From Candidatus Eiseniibacteriota bacterium (lineage in GTDB: Bacteria > Eisenbacteria > RBG-16-71-46 > CAIMUX01 > WJJG01), in contig WJJG01000049.1 in assembly GCA_014729815.1 (NCBI GenBank), positions 1 through 41,313 on the forward strand: a stretch of 41,313 nt of DNA. Reading direction: 5' to 3'. Every line of letters begins with the position of its first letter. The first letter of the stretch is position 1. Shown here in pieces: positions 17,779 to 25,843 of the stretch. The notes beneath the pieces were generated by a model. That model worked only from the letters and a program-made list of their open reading frames with translations, did no database searches and had not been told where the DNA came from. The position numbers were made by a program, and so were the translations under genes.

Positions 17779-18500
17779 GGGAGCTCCCAACTGAGGTGGA
17801 TTCGGCTCCATCCGCCTGTCATCTCGTCTGCCTGCGATGCGCTGCCCGGCAGGACGCGGCGCTGCGCCGAGGACCAGAGCCACTCGAATCCAGCCCGCAG
17901 CGCCCCGGGGCGGCCCAGGCGCCAGCGGGCTTCGATCCCGCCCCCGATCCCGAACCAGTCGCCGGAGCCGCGGCGCTCACCCTCCAGATCGGCCGCCGAG
18001 ACGTGTGCACGCCACGACTCGCGGAAGTGGGCCCAGCCGAGGATGGGGCCGAGAGCGACCTCCCAGCTCGCAGCCAGGCGGCGGCGATAGCGCGCCTGGA
18101 GTGAGAGGGGGAGGAACTGGATCTCGGTCTCCGCGGCATCGATGTAGGCGATCGGGCCGCTCTGCGATCTGCCGGCGGCGTAGGCCACCGCCATCCGCGC
18201 TTCCCAGGCGCCCCAGCGCCCCAGCTCGAGTGCGACGGCGGGCGCCCAGCGCGCGCCGTAGAGGCGGTCGAGCTGCGCGTCTCGAAAGAGGATGCGCGAG
18301 ACGCCCACGTCGATGCCGGCCGCCCCCGCGGGAGCGGCGGCCAGGACTGCCAGGAGCAGTGCGCCACAGCACTCCGCGCGTAGGCGACGCCGGGGCGGGC
18401 GAGAGGTCGGGCCCGTGGCGCGCCGCGGAGCGGGCACGAGCTCGGATGTCCCGGAGGATGTAGGCATTCCGACTACAAGATCGGGGCGATCGACCCGCAT
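17763..18500 (-). CDS. predicted outer-membrane beta-barrel-like protein
   Basis: A 245-residue protein without a recognised family. After an Arg-rich start, residues about 45-68 form a signal peptide (ECCGALLLAVLAAAPAGAAG). The rest alternates polar and hydrophobic residues in strands typical of small outer-membrane barrels, for example RLAASWEVALGPILGWAHF, GDWFGIGGGIEARWRLG, ALRAGFEWLW and WSRIHLSWELPW, ending in Trp as many barrels end in an aromatic. The ATG at 18500 is preferred, with a purine-rich GGGGGTAGAG just upstream; the ATG at 18467 is the alternative, and earlier starts add non-protein-like sequence. It is directly upstream of, and overlaps, the S8 peptidase gene. Confidence 0.6.
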   Translation of the reverse strand: MRVDRPDLVVGMPTSSGTSELVPAPRRATGPTSRPPRRRLRAECCGALLLAVLAAAPAGAAGIDVGVSRILFRDAQLDRLYGARWAPAVALELGRWGAWEARMAVAYAAGRSQSGPIAYIDAAETEIQFLPLSLQARYRRRLAASWEVALGPILGWAHFRESWRAHVSAADLEGERRGSGDWFGIGGGIEARWRLGRPGALRAGFEWLWSSAQRRVLPGSASQADEMTGGWSRIHLSWELPWHPW

Positions 18501-19291
18501 CTCTACCCCCAGGTTGTGAGACGAAGATTGGTGATTCGCATCCGCCAACGCCACGTCTGCACTGGTAGTGCGCGCCCGCCTTGCAGCCCAAGGGCCACGC
18601 CGCCCAAGAGTATGACGGTCCGCGGGTTTCCGGCGCCACCTCACCAATCCTCGTCCCACCGGCCGCGGGCCGCAACGGGTGCGCAGGTGCCCGGGATCGC
18701 TGGCCTCTGGTCTGAGAGTCCGTACTGAGCCGCACCTACGATCGTGCCATGCGATCATCTGGTCAGCGACTGCCGCAGATCTCTGCAACCCCACCCGAAT
18801 CGCTGCAACTGCCTCTCCTCGGGGGGCCTGGTGCGTATCCAGCCCGAATCTCGTTCCACCACCGACCGCCCGGGCGCTCCCCGTCAGGAATCCGGGCGAT
18901 CTCTCAGTTTTCTGTCAACCAGAGCAGCGCTGGCGAGCGCGCTGCGAACCGGCATGCGGCGCTGGATGCGGAACCTGTTTCAGCTCAGTAGCTTAGAGAG
19001 AAGGCCCCGGCGGATCGACGGGTTCTTGGATCCCCCCGATGGCACGGCTTGTGCAGTACACCGAGATGGTTGCTTGCTCTCTCTCACTGCAACCGCCGAT
19101 CGCGGGGGTGGCCATCGGGCACCACGCACCAGCGGGAAGGGGGATGCGCGGATCAGGACCGGCGACTGCCTCGGGCAGCTCGCGGGCCGCGTGTCCTGCG
19201 GACCAGTTGGCCGTGTGGACCCCAGCAGAGGCAACCTGGCGGGTGGCAACGGTATCGGCTGCCCTCGCGTATCGGCAAACCGCTTTTTCTA
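18501..19291 (+). other. 791-base stretch without a recognisable gene
   Basis: Between the divergent barrel-like gene and the rpsU promoter. Open frames exist on both strands, but their translations are Arg/Ser/Pro-rich without family resemblance, and G+C looks lower than in the flanking genes. It must contain the promoter of the minus-strand barrel/peptidase pair, which I could not pick out. Apart from the inverted repeat at 18516-18659 no structure was seen. Confidence 0.5.
18516..18659. repeat. 19-bp inverted repeat bounding a 144-bp segment
   Basis: The left arm GTGAGACGAAGATTGGTGA (18516-18534) matches the reverse complement of 18641-18659 at 17 of 19 positions. The arms enclose 106 bases. 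No target-site duplication is seen outside them. It could be a small mobile-element remnant, a paired regulator site, or chance. Confidence 0.45.
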
Positions 19292-19320
19292 TTGACGTGC
19301 CTTCATCGATTCCGTAGAAT
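19292..19320 (+). promoter_or_regulatory. strong sigma-70-like promoter for rpsU
   Basis: TTGACG (19292-19297), a 17-base spacer and TAGAAT (19315-19320), the best promoter in the window. It lies in a locally A+T-rich stretch. Transcription would start near 19327, giving a leader of about 72 bases with a hairpin at its start. Confidence 0.75.
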
Positions 19321-19325
19321 CGCAT

Positions 19326-19349
19326 CGCGTCCGTCTGTTGATGGACGCG
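19326..19349 (+). promoter_or_regulatory. hairpin at the 5' end of the rpsU leader
   Basis: CGCGTCC (19326-19332) pairs with GGACGCG (19343-19349) around a 10-base loop, right at the predicted transcript start. It may stabilise the message or serve in control of S21 synthesis. No T-run follows, so it is not a terminator. Confidence 0.4.
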
Positions 19350-19398
19350 GTTTGCTGTACCTGCGTTCCTGTGAGCCAGAAGGGAGGCGATCCTTAAG

Positions 19399-19590
19399 AT
19401 GCCCGGCGTACGGGTCAAAGAGGGAGAATCCTTCGAGAGCGCCCTGCGGCGCTTCAAGAAGAAGTGCGAGAAAGCTGGGATTCTCTCGGATCTTCGCAAG
19501 CACCAGCACTTCGAGAAGCCGAGTGCGCGGCGCAAGCGCAAGGAGGCGGCTGCGCGGCGCAAGGCGGCTGCCCGCCAGAAGGGCCGGTAG
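19399..19590 (+). CDS. rpsU: 30S ribosomal protein S21
   Basis: A 63-residue, very basic protein. It begins [20 protein letters not shown] and contains [20 protein letters not shown], followed by an Arg/Lys/Ala-rich tail, all standard for bS21 of the small ribosomal subunit. The ATG at 19399 lies downstream of GGGAGGCG. As in the classical macromolecular-synthesis operon (rpsU-dnaG-rpoD), it is the first gene, here followed by mutS2 before dnaG. Confidence 0.96.
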   Translation: MPGVRVKEGESFESALRRFKKKCEKAGILSDLRKHQHFEKPSARRKRKEAAARRKAAARQKGR

Positions 19591-19704
19591 ATAGAGAAGT
19601 CCGCGGTCCGCAAACGTCACTGCCGAAGGTTTCCGAGTCCACCCGGGCGTCGGCCGCTCGGGTCGTCCCGGTAGGCATCCGCCCCCGCCCGCTGGGAGGA
19701 ATCG

Positions 19705-22176
19705 GTGAACGCGCACGCCCTCGAGGCTCTTGAATTCGGTCGCATCCGCGCACTGGTCGCGCGCCGCTGTGCCTCCGACGTGGGGCGCGAGCGGGCGGAG
19801 CGGATCGCGCCGCTCGCCGAGCAGGCCACGATCGATCTGGTCCTCGACGGGGTGGCCGAGGCACACGCGCTGCAGATCTCCGAGCCCGACTGGGACGAGA
19901 TCGCCTGCCCCGATGTGCGTGAAGCATTGCGCCGGTGCATGGTCGAGGGCGCCGTCCTCGATGCCGCGGATCTAGTCCAGATCGGGCGATTCCTGGAGAT
20001 CGCGGCGCGCATTCCGCGCTTCTTCACGCCGCGCGGCGGCGCGCGGCGTCATCCGGTGCTCGGCGCGCTGGCCGACCGGCTACTCGTGGATCCCGCCTTC
20101 GCCCGGCGCATCACGCGCAGTTTCGAGCCCTCGGGTGAGGTGCGCGATGAAGCCAGTACGGCACTGCGCCGCGTGCGACGCGACCTGCGCCGGCTGCGGC
20201 AGAGCGTGAGCGCGCGTCTCGAAGAGCTGAGCCAGCGCTTTCGCACGCCTGGGGAGGAGTCACATGTCACGCTACGGGGCGGGCGCTACGTGCTGAGCCT
20301 GGCGGCGGCCGAGAAGCGTCAGCTACCGGGGATCGTCCACGATCGTTCCTCGACCGGGAAGACGCTTTTCGTCGAACCGCTGGACCTCATCGATGCCAAC
20401 AACGATCTGGCCGAGATGGAGGCGCAAGAGCGCGCGGAGATCCATCGCATCCTGCGCGAACTCAGTGACTGGGTGCGCGAGCGCCACGCGGCGCTGCGGG
20501 AGACGGCCGAGGCGCTGGGAGAGCTGGACGAATACGCTGCCCGGGCGCGCCTGGCGCGCGATCTGCAGGCCACGCGTCCGTCTTTGGAGGAGGCCTCCCG
20601 TACGCTGCACATCGTGCGCGGGCGTCATCCCCTGCTCTTCCTGGCGATCGGCGATCGCACCGTACCCCTCGATCTGACACTGGAAGGCGCGCGGCGCGGG
20701 ATGGTGATCAGCGGGCCGAATATGGGCGGCAAGAGCGTGGTACTCAAGACGGTCGGTCTGCTGACCGTGATGGCCCAGTCGGGTCTCTTCGTTCCGGCGG
20801 GGGAGGGAACCACGCTGCCCTGGTGCGACGAGATCTTCGTGGACATCGGGGACGAGCAGTCGCTCGATTCCGACTTGAGCACCTATGCCGCCCGACTGCG
20901 GAACATGCGCGCCGCGCTGACGGCGGCCTCGCGCCGCAGCCTGGTCCTGCTCGATGAGCTCGGCGCGGGGACCGATCCCGCGGAGGGCGCCGCGCTGGGA
21001 CAGGCGCTGCTCGCCGAGATCGGGCGGCGCGAGGCGTTCTGTGTGGCGACCACGCATCTGGGGGCTTTCAAGGCATTTGCGGCGAAGCAAACCGGCTTCG
21101 AGAACGCCGCCATGGAGTACGATCCGCAGACCCTGGGCCCGACCTATCGACTGCTGACCGGGGTGCCCGGTCGCTCGCATGCGTTCGAGCTCGCGGAGCG
21201 AGAAGGCTGGCCGCAAGAGCAGCTCGAGGCCGCACGCGTCTTCTTGCCGGCTCCCGATGCGCAGGCCGACGAACTGCTGGCGCGCATCGAGGAGGAGCTG
21301 CGCGAGCTGCGCGAGGCGCGGGCCGAAGTGGCGTCCAAGGAGCAGCGGCTGACGGCGGACCGGGAGTCGTATCGCCGGCTCTCGGGGAACCTGAAGAGGC
21401 GCATGTCGGAACTGCGCATCGAACGGGCGATGGAGGAGGACCGGCGGATCCGGGAAGCCCGCGGTCTGTTGGCGGAGCTGCGCGCGCGGTGGACCCGCGC
21501 CGAGGCGCAGCGCCCCGTGGCGGATCCGGCCGAGGAGCGCCAATGGTTCCATGAGCGCGAACGAGCCCTGGCCGAGATGGAGCGCACGCGGCCCCCCGTT
21601 CCGCGCCGCGAGTCGCCTCCGGCCACCGAGCCACTGGCCGCGGATCAGGTGCAACCGGGGCGCGAAGTGTTTGCGCGCAGCCTCGGCGTGCCGGTCAAGA
21701 TCCTCGAGCGCGCCGCGGGCGGCAAGCGCGTCTGGGTGGACCATCGCGGCGTGCGCGTGGTCGTTCCCGCGGGGGATCTCGTCCGGCTGCCCGAGCGGTC
21801 CGAGCAAGAGCCGCCAGCGGCGCCGGCGCAGAATCGACCGGCAGCGCGGACGGCGCACGCGTCGCCCGGGACCGGCGCGGGGGCGCTGCAGGAGGAACTG
21901 TCCGATAGCGTGCGTGGCGAGATCGACCTGCGGGGCCTCTCACGAGAGGAGTGTCTGGCGCAACTCGATCTCTATCTCGATCGCGCGCTGCTCGCCGGGT
22001 ACCCCCAGGTGCGCATCATTCACGGCAAGGGCACCGGGACGCTGCAACGCGAGGTGCAGGCCTATCTGAAGAAACACCGTCACGTCCGTGCGCAGCGTGG
22101 CGGGGAGGCGCACGAGGGCGGCTGGGGCGTGACGATCGCCATGCTGGGCGAGTCCGAGGGACGGGATCGAGGCTGA
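19705..22176 (+). CDS. mutS2: endonuclease MutS2
   Basis: An 823-residue MutS-family ATPase without the mismatch-recognition domain. MutS2 proteins resolve branched DNA and in some bacteria rescue collided ribosomes. Features in order are the core/lever region with coiled coil (residues about 150-300), Walker A GPNMGGKS (337-344), Walker B LVLLDELGAGTDP (about 411-423), the ATTHLG switch, a long Arg/Glu-rich clamp coiled coil (about 520-630), and the C-terminal Smr nuclease domain (DLRGLSREECLAQLDLYLD, HGKGTG). The GTG at 19705 has GGGAGGA 4 bases upstream. It shares the rpsU promoter by position and its stop overlaps the dnaG start (TGATG). In Smr, the LRGL and HGKG motifs are both intact. 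Confidence 0.95.
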   Translation: MNAHALEALEFGRIRALVARRCASDVGRERAERIAPLAEQATIDLVLDGVAEAHALQISEPDWDEIACPDVREALRRCMVEGAVLDAADLVQIGRFLEIAARIPRFFTPRGGARRHPVLGALADRLLVDPAFARRITRSFEPSGEVRDEASTALRRVRRDLRRLRQSVSARLEELSQRFRTPGEESHVTLRGGRYVLSLAAAEKRQLPGIVHDRSSTGKTLFVEPLDLIDANNDLAEMEAQERAEIHRILRELSDWVRERHAALRETAEALGELDEYAARARLARDLQATRPSLEEASRTLHIVRGRHPLLFLAIGDRTVPLDLTLEGARRGMVISGPNMGGKSVVLKTVGLLTVMAQSGLFVPAGEGTTLPWCDEIFVDIGDEQSLDSDLSTYAARLRNMRAALTAASRRSLVLLDELGAGTDPAEGAALGQALLAEIGRREAFCVATTHLGAFKAFAAKQTGFENAAMEYDPQTLGPTYRLLTGVPGRSHAFELAEREGWPQEQLEAARVFLPAPDAQADELLARIEEELRELREARAEVASKEQRLTADRESYRRLSGNLKRRMSELRIERAMEEDRRIREARGLLAELRARWTRAEAQRPVADPAEERQWFHERERALAEMERTRPPVPRRESPPATEPLAADQVQPGREVFARSLGVPVKILERAAGGKRVWVDHRGVRVVVPAGDLVRLPERSEQEPPAAPAQNRPAARTAHASPGTGAGALQEELSDSVRGEIDLRGLSREECLAQLDLYLDRALLAGYPQVRIIHGKGTGTLQREVQAYLKKHRHVRAQRGGEAHEGGWGVTIAMLGESEGRDRG

Positions 22177-23966
22177 TGGAATCGAGCACGCGGGAAGATG
22201 TGGTCGAGCAGGTCCGCGCGGCGGTGGACATCGCCGACCTGATCGGATCCTATGTCACCCTGCGGCCCGCCGGACGAAACCTCAAGGCCTGCTGCCCGTT
22301 TCACAAGGAGAAGACGCCTTCGTTCGTGGTCAGTCCCGAGCGTCAGCTCTTTCACTGCTTCGGGTGTGGCGCCGGGGGGGATGTCTTCACGTTCGTGATG
22401 AAGCAGGAAGGGCTCGAGTTCCCCGAGGCGCTCGAGCTGCTGGCGCGTCGGGCGGGCATCGAGCTGCCCGAGCGTCGGCGCGCGGAGGGACCCGATCGCA
22501 ACGCCCTGCTGGCGGCGATGCGTGCCGCGGTGCGCTTCTACCGCGGCAAGTTGCGCGCATCCGAGGGAGAGGGGGCGCGGCGCTACCTGCAGTCGCGGGG
22601 CTTCCCGGGCGCCATCGTGGACCGCTTCTACGCCGGATTCGCACCCGGAGGAGGCGATGCCTTCCTGCGCTTCGCGCAGCGGGACTTTTCGCGCGAGGTG
22701 CTGGTGCAGGCCGGCCTCGTCGGCCGTAGCGAGGGCGGACGCCTCTACGACCGCTTTCGCGCGCGGGTCGTGTTGCCGATCCTCTCGGTCACCGGTGATC
22801 CGATCGGCTTCGGCGCGCGCACTTTGCAGGCGGAAGTGCAGCCCAAGTACCTGAATTCGCCCGAGACACCGATCTACAAGAAGAGCCGCGTGCTCTTCGG
22901 TCTCCCGCAAGCTCGCGGAGCCATCCGTGAGGCGGGCGAGGCACTGGTTGTCGAGGGGTACTTCGATGTGCTGGCGCTGGCCAGCGCCGGGATCGATCAT
23001 GCTGTGGCACCCTGCGGTACGGCCTGGACCGCGGAGCATGCCCGCTTGCTGCTGCGGCAGACGCAGCGCATCCTGCTGCTCTTCGATGGAGACGCCGCGG
23101 GGGAAGCGGCTGCCTGGCGGGCGCTGGCCGCCACCCTGCCGCTGCATCCGGATCTCGGCGTGGTCATGCTGCCCGAAGGCCAGGATCCGGACGATTTGAT
23201 CCGCGGCGGCGAGATCGATCGACTTCGCGAGCGCATCGCCCGGCCGCTCTCCCCGGTGGCGTTTGCGCTGCTGACCCTGGGCCGCCAGGGTCTCGACGGT
23301 CACATGCTGTTGGCGCGCGTGGCCGAGCTGCTGGCCTCGGTGGGCAACGGAATCGCGCGTGAAATGATGCTCGACGAGGCCGCCGAGCGGAGTCGGATGC
23401 CGGTGCGCATCCTGCGCCGCGAGGTCGAGCGGCTGCGCTCGGGCGCGGCCGGTCGTCGGCCAACGTCGGGCACGGACGGGGGCTCCGACGCGGCCGAGAG
23501 GAGACGGGCGCGACTGGCGCCCCTCGAAGAAGCGATGCTGCGTCTGGCGCTCGCGCAGCCGGCCAGCGCGCAGCCGCTGCAGGAGGCAGCCGGGGGGGTT
23601 CCGGCGGTCAGTGGGTCGGTGCAGGCCGTCCTGGCGTGGCTCGCGGATCGCTCCCGCGCGGGCTCCGCGCCACAGACGCCCGAGCTGTTGCGCCGCCTGC
23701 GCGACGAGATCGGGGAGCAGATCGATGCCTCCTTCCTGGTCGACGAGGATCTGCCGGTCCCCGACGAACGGTTCCGTGAGGCGCTCTTGCGGCGCTTGGC
23801 CGAGGGCGCGCTCGAGGCGGAAATGGTCGGCCTGGGTTACGAAATCCGCATGCAGGAGGGGCAGGGCGCAGCGGCGAGCGAGCTGGTCGAGCTGCTTGCG
23901 CGCAAGCAGAAGTTGGCCAAGCAGTTGGCGCAGTTGCGCGAAACCCGACCCGAGGATGCCGGGTAA
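22176..23966 (+). CDS. dnaG: DNA primase
   Basis: Makes RNA primers at the replication fork. The 596-residue protein has an N-terminal zinc finger (C40-P-F-H43, then [10 protein letters not shown]), the RNA-polymerase core domain starting with [11 protein letters not shown], and TOPRIM motifs [11 protein letters not shown] and [12 protein letters not shown] with the acidic metal ligands. A less conserved C-terminal helicase-binding part follows from about residue 430. The ATG at 22176 overlaps the mutS2 stop by one base, so translation is coupled. The next gene, rpoD, has its own promoter beginning 19 bases after the dnaG stop. Confidence 0.95.
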   Translation: MESSTREDVVEQVRAAVDIADLIGSYVTLRPAGRNLKACCPFHKEKTPSFVVSPERQLFHCFGCGAGGDVFTFVMKQEGLEFPEALELLARRAGIELPERRRAEGPDRNALLAAMRAAVRFYRGKLRASEGEGARRYLQSRGFPGAIVDRFYAGFAPGGGDAFLRFAQRDFSREVLVQAGLVGRSEGGRLYDRFRARVVLPILSVTGDPIGFGARTLQAEVQPKYLNSPETPIYKKSRVLFGLPQARGAIREAGEALVVEGYFDVLALASAGIDHAVAPCGTAWTAEHARLLLRQTQRILLLFDGDAAGEAAAWRALAATLPLHPDLGVVMLPEGQDPDDLIRGGEIDRLRERIARPLSPVAFALLTLGRQGLDGHMLLARVAELLASVGNGIAREMMLDEAAERSRMPVRILRREVERLRSGAAGRRPTSGTDGGSDAAERRRARLAPLEEAMLRLALAQPASAQPLQEAAGGVPAVSGSVQAVLAWLADRSRAGSAPQTPELLRRLRDEIGEQIDASFLVDEDLPVPDERFREALLRRLAEGALEAEMVGLGYEIRMQEGQGAAASELVELLARKQKLAKQLAQLRETRPEDAG

Positions 23967-23984
23967 TACACGAGGAGTTTTTTC

Positions 23985-24013
23985 TGGACGCCGGCCGGTC
24001 CAGTTTCTATAGT
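23985..24013 (+). promoter_or_regulatory. sigma-70-like promoter for rpoD
   Basis: TGGACG (23985-23990), a 17-base spacer and TATAGT (24008-24013), in the dnaG-rpoD gap. Transcription would start near 24020. This makes the first in-frame ATG (24023) nearly leaderless and supports the second ATG at 24044, which has GGAGGG upstream. Confidence 0.6.
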
Positions 24014-24043
24014 AGCAAGTTCATGCCTGGAGGGCAGTTACGA

Positions 24044-25843
24044 ATGGCGAAAGCGGGAACCGCGAAACCACTCGCCGAGCTGCGCGCTTTGGCGTTGCGA
24101 CAGGGTTTCCTCACCGAGCAGCAGGTGCTCGATCAGATCAAGGCCTCGCTCGATGTCGATCGTCAAGTCGAGATGATGGACGAGGCCTTCGCGCTCATGC
24201 GCGAGATGCGCCTGGAGGTCTTCGAATCCGAGGAGGAGGCCCGCCGGCGCGTCAAGCGTTCGCGCGCCGCCGAGCCGGGTCGCGCGTCGCCGGCGGTGGC
24301 CACGCAGCCGGTCCGCTACGACGATCCGGTGCGCATGTATCTGCGGGAGATGGGACGCGTGCCGCTGCTCGATCGCCAGGGCGAGGTGCGCATCGCCAAG
24401 CGCATCGAGGCCGCCGAGCAGAAGGTCCAGACCACCATGTTTCTTCTGCCCTGGGCGGTGCGCGAGATGCAGATGACCGCCGAGAAGCTCAAGGAGGGGC
24501 GCGCGAAGCTCGAGGATCTCGTGCAGGTCGACACCGGGAGCTGGAGCGCCGACTTCTCGAGCAAGCGCGAACGGCGCCGCGCCATCCAGGCGGTGGGACG
24601 GATCGTCAAGCGCAACGCCGACTTCATCAAGTACGAGACGCAGCTCAGCCGCCGCGTTTCGGAGAAGCGGCGCAAGCAGCTCGAGACGCTCCGCGAGCGG
24701 GCGCAGCAGAAGCTGGCTGCGGAAGTGCTCAAGCTGGGCGCCAGCCCGCGCATCATCGAACGCGTCAGTCTGCGTCTGCTGCGTGATATGCGCCGCCTGC
24801 GCGAGGCCGAGGTGGTGCTCGAGCAGATCGAGCGGGAGCTGGCCGCGGTGCGGGATCGGGCGGGCGAGTTGCGCGAGCGCTCGCGTGCCGAGCGCCGCAA
24901 GAGCGCCAAGAAGAAGGCGCCCAAGCGCACCGCGGAGCAGAAGAAGAACGATGCGGCCGAACTGCGGCAGCTCGCCAAGCAGGACGCCGAGCTGGTCAAG
25001 GCGGTACGCAACGCGCGGCGCAAGCTGCGGCGCATCGAGGGCGAGGCGGGCATGAAGGCCGCGCGCCTGCACGAGCTGGTCCGGGTGATCCGCAGCGCCG
25101 AGGCCGAGCGCGGGCAGGCCAAGCGCGAGATGATCGAGGCCAACGTGCGACTGGTGATCTCGATCGCCAAACGTTACACGAACCGCGGACTCGAATTCCT
25201 CGATCTGATCCAGGAGGGCAACAGCGGGCTGATGCGGGCCGTCGACAAGTTCGACTACCGCAAGGGCTACAAGTTCTCGACCTATGCGACCTGGTGGATT
25301 CGCCAGGCGATCACCCGGGCGATCGCCGATCAGGCACGCACGATTCGCGTGCCGGTGCACATGATCGAGGCGATCAACAAGGTCGTTCGCACCTCGCGCA
25401 AGCTGGTGCAGGACCTCGGGCGAGAACCCTCGCCCGACGAGATCGCCGAGCGACTCGATCTTCCGGCGGACAAGGTCAAGAGCGTGCTCAAGGCCGCCCA
25501 GGAGCCGATCTCGCTCGATCGTCCGATCGGGGAGGACGACGACTCGAACCTGGCCGACTTCATCGAGGACACCTCCGCCATTTCGCCGGCGCACTCGGCG
25601 ACCTTCGCCATGCTGCGCGAAGAGGTCAACGAAGTGCTGGGCACCCTGACCAAGCGCGAGGCGCGGGTGATCCGCCTGCGCTTCGGTCTCACCGAGGATG
25701 GGTGCCCGCGCACCCTCGAGGAAGTGGGCGCCTTCTTCAGTGTGACCCGCGAGCGGATCCGGCAGATCGAAGCGAAGGCCTTGCGCAAGCTGCGCCATCC
25801 CACGCGCCGCCGCCGCCTGCAGGCCTTCCTCGAGAGCATCTGA
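24044..25843 (+). CDS. rpoD: RNA polymerase primary sigma factor RpoD
   Basis: A 599-residue group-1 sigma-70 factor. Seen in order are region 1.1 ([20 protein letters not shown]), 1.2 ([19 protein letters not shown]), a long Lys/Arg/Glu-rich non-conserved region of about 230 residues, region 2 ([40 protein letters not shown]), region 3 ([16 protein letters not shown] onward) and region 4.2 ([20 protein letters not shown]). The ATG at 24044 is chosen because GGAGGG (24029-24034) lies 9 bases upstream. Region 2.2-2.3 reads [18 protein letters not shown] where most factors have EGNIGLMKAVDKFEY-RG, a small divergence. Its stop overlaps the next gene's ATG (TGATG). Confidence 0.96.
   Translation: MAKAGTAKPLAELRALALRQGFLTEQQVLDQIKASLDVDRQVEMMDEAFALMREMRLEVFESEEEARRRVKRSRAAEPGRASPAVATQPVRYDDPVRMYLREMGRVPLLDRQGEVRIAKRIEAAEQKVQTTMFLLPWAVREMQMTAEKLKEGRAKLEDLVQVDTGSWSADFSSKRERRRAIQAVGRIVKRNADFIKYETQLSRRVSEKRRKQLETLRERAQQKLAAEVLKLGASPRIIERVSLRLLRDMRRLREAEVVLEQIERELAAVRDRAGELRERSRAERRKSAKKKAPKRTAEQKKNDAAELRQLAKQDAELVKAVRNARRKLRRIEGEAGMKAARLHELVRVIRSAEAERGQAKREMIEANVRLVISIAKRYTNRGLEFLDLIQEGNSGLMRAVDKFDYRKGYKFSTYATWWIRQAITRAIADQARTIRVPVHMIEAINKVVRTSRKLVQDLGREPSPDEIAERLDLPADKVKSVLKAAQEPISLDRPIGEDDDSNLADFIEDTSAISPAHSATFAMLREEVNEVLGTLTKREARVIRLRFGLTEDGCPRTLEEVGAFFSVTRERIRQIEAKALRKLRHPTRRRRLQAFLESI

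Noticed and set aside
18744-19295. 183-codon plus-strand frame in the gene-poor stretch
   Set aside because: No ribosome site, no family resemblance, irregular codon use, and it runs into the rpsU promoter.
24038-25798. 586-codon minus-strand frame across rpoD
   Set aside because: It mirrors rpoD codons; the plus strand has all sigma-70 regions.
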